The translations under genes and the position numbers were made by a program. Shown here piece by piece: positions 33,441 to 37,741 of a stretch of 37,741 bases of DNA. The notes beneath the pieces were generated by a model. That model saw only the letters and a list, made by a program, of their open reading frames with translations, had not been told where the DNA came from and did no database searches. The DNA is from a bacterium (GTDB taxonomy: Bacteria > Planctomycetota > UBA1135 > GCA-002686595), in contig JAAELL010000363.1 of the NCBI GenBank assembly GCA_024226735.1, positions 1 to 37,741 of the forward strand, written 5' to 3'. Position 1 is the stretch's first letter; every line of letters begins with the position of its first letter.

Positions 33441-33722
33441 ACCAACGGGTCGGGCGTCAAGCCGATCGCGGAAGTGTACGAGAAGGCGACCAGGGAGGAC
33501 TTCGCCGAGCTGTGCACGGGCTGGCGTGAGCACGTTCTCGCGATGCCGCCAGTCGACACGATCGAGTGGGTGCTCTTGGATTCGATCGAGGGCGCGAACA
33601 AGGGCGAGGACCTGCGCATCGACGACATCGTCTGGAGCGTCGACGGTGTCGAGGTCGATCCAAAGAGCAAGGTCGACTTCGAGCTCGCCGTCATGGGGCG
33701 CACCGCAAACCTGAGGGACTGA
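33441..33722 (+). pseudogene. PDZ-like domain fragment
   Basis: From just after an in-frame TAG (33438-33440) the frame reads AEVYEKATREDFAELCTGWR, then IEGANKGEDLRIDDIVWSVD and GVEVDPKSKVDFELAVMGR before TGA at 33720-33722. The LRIDDIVWSVDGVEV stretch resembles the ligand-loop part of a PDZ domain in periplasmic proteins. It has no signal peptide or proper start (a GTG at 33474 is possible), and the following strand of the domain is missing. Probably the remains of an exported PDZ protein. Confidence 0.5.
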
Positions 33723-33797
33723 ACAAGAGCTGGATCGAGAGTCAGCCGCGTCGCACGGGTAGGGGGAGTACCGACGGATTCGTGCACGCCTCGCTAC

Positions 33798-35432
33798 CTA
33801 CCGCAGCCCCACGATCTCACTCCCGTCGAGGTCGATGTGATTCGCCTGCGGCACCCGCGGGAGTCCCGGCATGCGCAGGATGTCCCCGGTCAGAACGACC
33901 AGGAAACCCGCGCCCGCGTTGAGCTGGATGTCACTCACCGTCACCTCGAAGTCCCGCGGCCGCCCGTGCAGCTTCGGGTCATCGGAGAGCGAGCTCTGTG
34001 TCTTCGCGATGCAGATCGGCAGGTCGGCGAAACCCAATCGCTCGAGCTCCTTCAGCTTGCGCTCCGCGCTCTTGGTGAACGCGATGTCGCGCGCGCCGTA
34101 CATCGTCTGCGCCACGGCCCTGATCTTGTCGGGAATGGGCGACGTCAACTCGTACAGCGGATGGAACGGCGTGTTGTGGTGCTCGGCCTGTTCGACGACG
34201 ACGCGCGCGAGGTCGACCGCGCCCGCCCCGCCGTCGGAGAAGTGGGTCGCGACGGCGAAAGGGACGCCCTGGGATGCGCAGTGGCGCGCGACGACGGCGA
34301 CCTCCTCGTCGGTGTCGGTGGGGAAGCGGTTGAGCGCGACGACCGGGCGTTCGCCGAAGTGGGCGATGCTCTCGATGTGCTTCTCGAGGTTGGAGAGTCC
34401 GCGCTCGACCGCGGCGGGGTCGGGTTGGTCGAGGTTCTTGCCGTCGTTGCCGCCATGCAGCTTCAGGGCGCGCACCGAGGCGACGAGGACGACGGCGGTC
34501 GTGTCGAGGCCGGCGCCGCGGCACTTGATGTCGAAGAACTTCTCCGCACCGAGGTCGAAGCCGAAGCCGGCTTCGGTGATGGTCCAGTCCGCAAGGTGCA
34601 TCGCGGTGCGGGTTGCGAGCACGCTGTTGCAGCCGTGGGCGATGTTGGCGAAGGGGCCGCCGTGGACGACCGCGGGCGTGCCCTCCAGGGTCCGAACGAG
34701 GTTCGGCATCAAGGCGTCGCGCAGGAGGGCGAGCATCGCGCCGGTCACGTCCAGCTGCTGGACGGTTACCGGATCGCCGCCCGTCGTGAAGGCGACGACG
34801 GTGCGGTCGATCCGCTCGCGCAGGTCGGCCCAGCCGTCCGCCAGGCACAGGATCGCCATGAGCTCGGACGCCGCGGTGATGTCGAATCCTGCCTGGCGCG
34901 GGACGCCGTGGGTCTTGCCCCCCAGGCCGATGACGATCTGACGCAGGGCGCGGTCGTTCATGTCGATGACGCGCGGCCAGACGACGCGGCGCGACTCGAT
35001 TCCGAGGGCGTTGCCGAAGTGCAGGTGGTTGTCGATCGCCGCGGCGAGCAGGTTGTGCGCGGACGTGATCGCGTGGAAGTCTCCGGTGAAGTGCAGGTTG
35101 ATGCGATCGGCAGGCGTCAGCTGTGCACGGCCGCCGCCCGTTCCCCCGCCCTTCATGCCGAAGCACGGACCCAGTGACGGCTCGCGCAGGGCGAGGCACA
35201 CCGATTGGCCGAGCTTGGTCAGCGCGTCGCCCAGCCCGATGGTCGTCGTCGTCTTCCCCTCGCCGCCCATCGTCGGCGTGATGGCCGAGACGAGAATGAG
35301 GCGCGAGGGAGCCTCGCGTCGGCGCGGCTCCTCGAGTAGGTCCAGATCGATCTTGGCGGCATACGCCCCGTGGGGGTGCAGGTGCTCGGAAGATAGTCCC
35401 AGGGTTTCGGCGATACTCGAGATCGGGTGCAT
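33798..35432 (-). CDS. fhs: Formate-tetrahydrofolate ligase
   Basis: This 544-residue cytoplasmic enzyme joins formate to tetrahydrofolate at the cost of ATP to give 10-formyl-THF, feeding one-carbon metabolism. Nearly full family length (about 550). The P-loop ITPTMGGEGKTTTTIGL lies near residues 51-67. LREPSLGPCFGMKGGGTGGG, ADRINLHFTGDFHAI and NAGAGFLVVLTGDILRMPGL are hallmark blocks. The ATG at 35432 was chosen because the family begins with such an N-terminus (SIAETLGL). A longer frame to 35597 is unlikely. The ribosome binding site is not obvious. It is divergent from the lamin-tail-like gene. Confidence 0.97.
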   Translation of the reverse strand: MHPISSIAETLGLSSEHLHPHGAYAAKIDLDLLEEPRRREAPSRLILVSAITPTMGGEGKTTTTIGLGDALTKLGQSVCLALREPSLGPCFGMKGGGTGGGRAQLTPADRINLHFTGDFHAITSAHNLLAAAIDNHLHFGNALGIESRRVVWPRVIDMNDRALRQIVIGLGGKTHGVPRQAGFDITAASELMAILCLADGWADLRERIDRTVVAFTTGGDPVTVQQLDVTGAMLALLRDALMPNLVRTLEGTPAVVHGGPFANIAHGCNSVLATRTAMHLADWTITEAGFGFDLGAEKFFDIKCRGAGLDTTAVVLVASVRALKLHGGNDGKNLDQPDPAAVERGLSNLEKHIESIAHFGERPVVALNRFPTDTDEEVAVVARHCASQGVPFAVATHFSDGGAGAVDLARVVVEQAEHHNTPFHPLYELTSPIPDKIRAVAQTMYGARDIAFTKSAERKLKELERLGFADLPICIAKTQSSLSDDPKLHGRPRDFEVTVSDIQLNAGAGFLVVLTGDILRMPGLPRVPQANHIDLDGSEIVGLR

Positions 35433-35544
35433 GCCGCAGAGCTTAGCGGTCGGGCGCGGCATTCGTGAGAAAACGCCACACCTCGGTCGGCGGCGGACTA
35501 CGCTCGGAGAAGATCGCACGCAACCCCAGCCCGAGCTTCCCGCC

Positions 35545-36678
35545 ATGTCGACCCTTCGAGCTCTCGCCCTGCTGACGGCCCTCCTTGGCGTCCCCAATGC
35601 CGTTCGTGCGCAGGTCCATATGAACGAGACCTACGTGGCGATGTCGGGTCCCGACCGGATGGAATTCATCGAGCTCATCGGGCCTCCCGGCTTCTTGCTC
35701 GACGGCTTCGTCCTCTTGACCCTGGAGGGCGATGGCACGACGGCGGGGCTGCTCGACCACGCGTGGGACCTCAGCGGGAACATCATCCCCGCCGACGGCT
35801 ACTTCGTCGTCGGCACGGACATGGTGCCCAACCTCGACTACAGCACCGGCACCCAGGACACGATGGACAATGGGACGACGACGTTCTACCTGATCCGCAC
35901 ACCGCAGCCAGCGATCATCCTGTCGCTGATCGGTGTGCCGATGGACCCAGACGGCGACGGCGTCACCGACCTCGCGAACGATCCCAACGTCACGATTCAC
36001 GAAATCATCGCCATCGTCGACACGGGCTACCCCGCCAACGACGCCGTCTTCGACTGCACGCCCGTGATCGGGCCCGACGGCACGATGCTCGCATCCGGTG
36101 CGTTCCGCCCGCTCGACTTCCCGAATCCGTTCTGCCTCGACGAGTACCTCGATTTCAACCAGACGGGCAATGCGACGCACCCGCCGCCGACGCCCGGCGC
36201 ACCGAACCCGATGAGCCTGACCGGCTGCACGCCGACGTCGATCTCGGTCGGCTGCTTCGCCGACGTGCCGCTCGGCGCCAACTACTGCACGCCCGCGCTT
36301 CCGAACTCGACCGGTTTTTCCGCATCGATCTCGGGTCACGGCAGCCCGGTGCCGGCGGACGGGAACATGACGCTCGTGGCCGAGGGGATGCCGCCGGGGG
36401 AGTTCGGCTACTTCCTCGTCGGCAACACCCAGGGCTTCTTCAATCCGCCCGGCTCGGGGGGATTCATCTGCATGACGGGCACGATCGGCCGCTACAACCA
36501 GGCGGGCAACATCGGGCAGGGGCCGAGCTTCTCGATCACGATCGATCCGCTCGCGCTTCCACTGAGTCCGCCCGTCGCCGGTCAACCCGGCGATACGTGG
36601 TACTTCCAGGCCTGGTTCCGCGACTTCGGGGGCGCGACGAGCAACTTCACCGACGGGCTCGTCATTCAGTTCCTGTAG
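35545..36678 (+). CDS. Secreted lamin-tail-like protein with recurrent C-terminal domain
   Basis: This 377-residue protein has a signal peptide (ALALLTALLGVPNAVRAQ, about residues 5-22). The first domain (about 23-215) begins VHMNETYVAMSGPDRMEFIE and contains ADGYFVVGTD, like bacterial lamin-tail domains (LTD), a small beta-sandwich on surface proteins. The second (about 245-377) begins NYCTPALPNSTGFSA and ends WFRDFGGATSNFTDGLVIQF plus L, the domain shared with the genes at 4427 and 6157. An acidic DPDGDGVTDL loop may bind calcium. Extracytoplasmic binding or structural role. Confidence 0.85.
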   Translation: MSTLRALALLTALLGVPNAVRAQVHMNETYVAMSGPDRMEFIELIGPPGFLLDGFVLLTLEGDGTTAGLLDHAWDLSGNIIPADGYFVVGTDMVPNLDYSTGTQDTMDNGTTTFYLIRTPQPAIILSLIGVPMDPDGDGVTDLANDPNVTIHEIIAIVDTGYPANDAVFDCTPVIGPDGTMLASGAFRPLDFPNPFCLDEYLDFNQTGNATHPPPTPGAPNPMSLTGCTPTSISVGCFADVPLGANYCTPALPNSTGFSASISGHGSPVPADGNMTLVAEGMPPGEFGYFLVGNTQGFFNPPGSGGFICMTGTIGRYNQAGNIGQGPSFSITIDPLALPLSPPVAGQPGDTWYFQAWFRDFGGATSNFTDGLVIQFL

Positions 36679-36741
36679 AACGACGGGCTGCCCAGCAGCC
36701 CGCGGGCGGAAACGCGAGCCGTGCTGCGTTATGCTCGCCGG

Positions 36742-37554
36742 ATGCCCTGGTTCGAAGCTCCGACCCCCGCGTTCATCGGCGTCGTCCACCTTCCGCCGAC
36801 ACCGGGCTCCCCGCGCTACGAGATGGATGGGGGCGTGGACGCCCTGCTCGCGGCGGCTGTGCGGGACGCGCGCGCGCTGCGCGCCGGCGGAGTGGACGCG
36901 GTCATCGTCGAGAACTTCGGGGATGCACCATTCTTCAAGGATGCCGTGCCTGCCGAGACCGTCGCGACGCTCGCGCTCGCGCTACGGGCGGTGCGCGACG
37001 AGGTGGGAGAGGTGCCCGTCGGAATCAACGTCTTGCGCAACGACGCGCGCGCCGCGCTGGGGCTGTGTGCCGCGGCGGGTGCCGATTTCCTGCGCGTGAA
37101 CGTCCACGTCGGCGCCGCCGCGACGGACCAGGGCATCGTCGAAGGGCGGGCGAGCGAGACGCTGCGTGAGCGTCAGCGCCTGTGTCCTGAAGCCGCGCTC
37201 CTGGCGGACGTGCACGTCAAGCACGCGACGCCGATGTCGCGCGAACCGATCACGCGCGTCGCCCGCGACACGCTCGCCAGGGGGCTCGCCGACGCGGTCA
37301 TCGTCAGTGGGGCCGCGACCGGCGACGCGCCGGATGTCGCTACGCTGCGCGAGGTGCGGGAGGCGGTCGGGAGCGCGCGCGTGCTGATCGGGTCCGGGCT
37401 CGGGCTCGACGCCGAGGCGGCGCGCTTCCTGGAGATCGCCGATGGTGCGATCGTCGGCACGGCGCTGAAGCGCGATGGCCGCGTGGAGGAAGCGGTCGAC
37501 GTGGATCGCGTGCGGGCGATGCGCGCGCAGTTCGACCGCGCGCTGCGCCCCTGA
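36742..37554 (+). CDS. BtpA/SgcQ-family protein
   Basis: This 270-residue protein has an IGVVHLPPTPGSPRY start, GVDAVIVENFGDAPFF, ADFLRVNVHVGA, DVHVKHATPM and DAVIVSGAATG blocks of the BtpA family, a TIM-barrel group. BtpA is named for photosystem I biogenesis in cyanobacteria, but relatives are widespread in non-phototrophs, where they are thought to handle a sugar-phosphate or nucleotide derivative. Photosynthesis should not be inferred. The ATG at 36742 was preferred over GTG 36721. It follows the lamin-tail gene by 63 bases. Confidence 0.9.
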   Translation: MPWFEAPTPAFIGVVHLPPTPGSPRYEMDGGVDALLAAAVRDARALRAGGVDAVIVENFGDAPFFKDAVPAETVATLALALRAVRDEVGEVPVGINVLRNDARAALGLCAAAGADFLRVNVHVGAAATDQGIVEGRASETLRERQRLCPEAALLADVHVKHATPMSREPITRVARDTLARGLADAVIVSGAATGDAPDVATLREVREAVGSARVLIGSGLGLDAEAARFLEIADGAIVGTALKRDGRVEEAVDVDRVRAMRAQFDRALRP

Positions 37555-37584
37555 GACGTCCATTCCTGCGGGGCGGTCGGAACA

Positions 37585-37741
37585 CTAGTGGTGTGATGGT
37601 GACATTCGCAGTCGTATCCCGGCCCGCATGCACGCGCCACGGCGTTGCGGCTCCTGCGACCAATCCCAGTATCACCGTATTGGCAGCGAAGTTGCGTCGT
37701 CGCCGCGCCCTGTGGCACGCACACGCGAACTCGGGATAAGA
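37585..37741. mobile_element. MITE-like element, second copy (cut by window end)
   Basis: From CTAGTGGTGTGATGG onward the sequence follows the copy at 15222 nearly base for base (TCGCAGTCGTATCCCGG, ATCCCAGTATCACCGTAT, ACACGCGAACTCGGGATAAG) to the window edge, so the right repeat is missing only because the window stops. The few substitutions suggest both copies inserted relatively recently. It lies 30 bases after the BtpA-family gene's stop. Confidence 0.88.

Noticed and set aside
36742..37554. BtpA gene as a sign of photosynthesis
   Set aside because: The family is widespread in non-phototrophs and no other photosynthesis gene is present.
1..37741. tRNA, rRNA or riboswitch
   Set aside because: No cloverleaf with conserved T-loop, rRNA core or riboswitch consensus was recognised by eye; a covariance-model scan would be needed to exclude them.

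Overview
The window is high-GC bacterial DNA and most resembles a member of the Planctomycetota, possibly the deep-sea/Poly30-like lineage. This is an inference from gene style, not from a marker gene. The pointers are several ECF-type sigma factors beside Hanks-type Ser/Thr kinases, many exported multi-domain proteins (Kelch, LamG, FG-GAP/VCBS, lamin-tail-like, trypsin-like), and a recurring C-terminal domain of about 130 residues (start motif YC.PA.PNSTG, end motif ETW.FQ.WYRD..SNFT). No rRNA, tRNA or CRISPR array was recognised.

Layout. 1-1354 is a gene graveyard: an IS630-type transposase tail, a frameshifted LytS-like histidine kinase and an esterase stump. 1446-8172 holds a tandem universal stress protein and three exported or surface proteins. 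8184-8312 is a near-perfect 57-bp inverted repeat next to a Calx-beta gene fragment. 8710-11899 carries a secreted TPR-like protein, then a truncated VCBS lipoprotein joined to a frameshifted gene of unknown function. 12063-20406 is a regulatory island with a coupled sigma factor/kinase pair, two further sigma-like genes, and a truncated sigma fragment fused head-to-head to a truncated kinase-TPR pseudogene. 20365-22824 is a small sugar or natural-product decoration cluster (TylF-like methyltransferase, second methyltransferase, glycosyltransferase). 22868-23994 is an ArsR/AHSA1/YjbR operon with a broken AHSA1 gene. 24115-26571 encodes a sigma factor fused to a membrane segment and a large extracytoplasmic part. 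26652-33722 mixes a Bax-inhibitor-1 protein, a 1229-residue LamG/VCBS surface protein and several stumps. 33798-37554 holds formate-tetrahydrofolate ligase, a lamin-tail-like secreted protein and a BtpA-family protein.

Mobile DNA. A non-autonomous MITE-like element, with terminal inverted repeats of about 37 bp and CTAG ends, is complete at 15222-15405 and present again, cut by the window edge, at 37585-37741. Its terminus shares 11 bases with the end of the IS630-type remnant near 355-365, so that IS family may have moved it.

How the genes fit together. The living genes suggest a cell that invests in extracytoplasmic sensing (ECF sigma factors and receptor kinases) and in a changing set of surface proteins. 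At least ten truncated or frameshifted genes lie between intact ones, so the region appears to be turning over its signalling and surface genes. Some frameshifts could be assembly errors, but the truncation junctions and internal deletions cannot all be explained that way.
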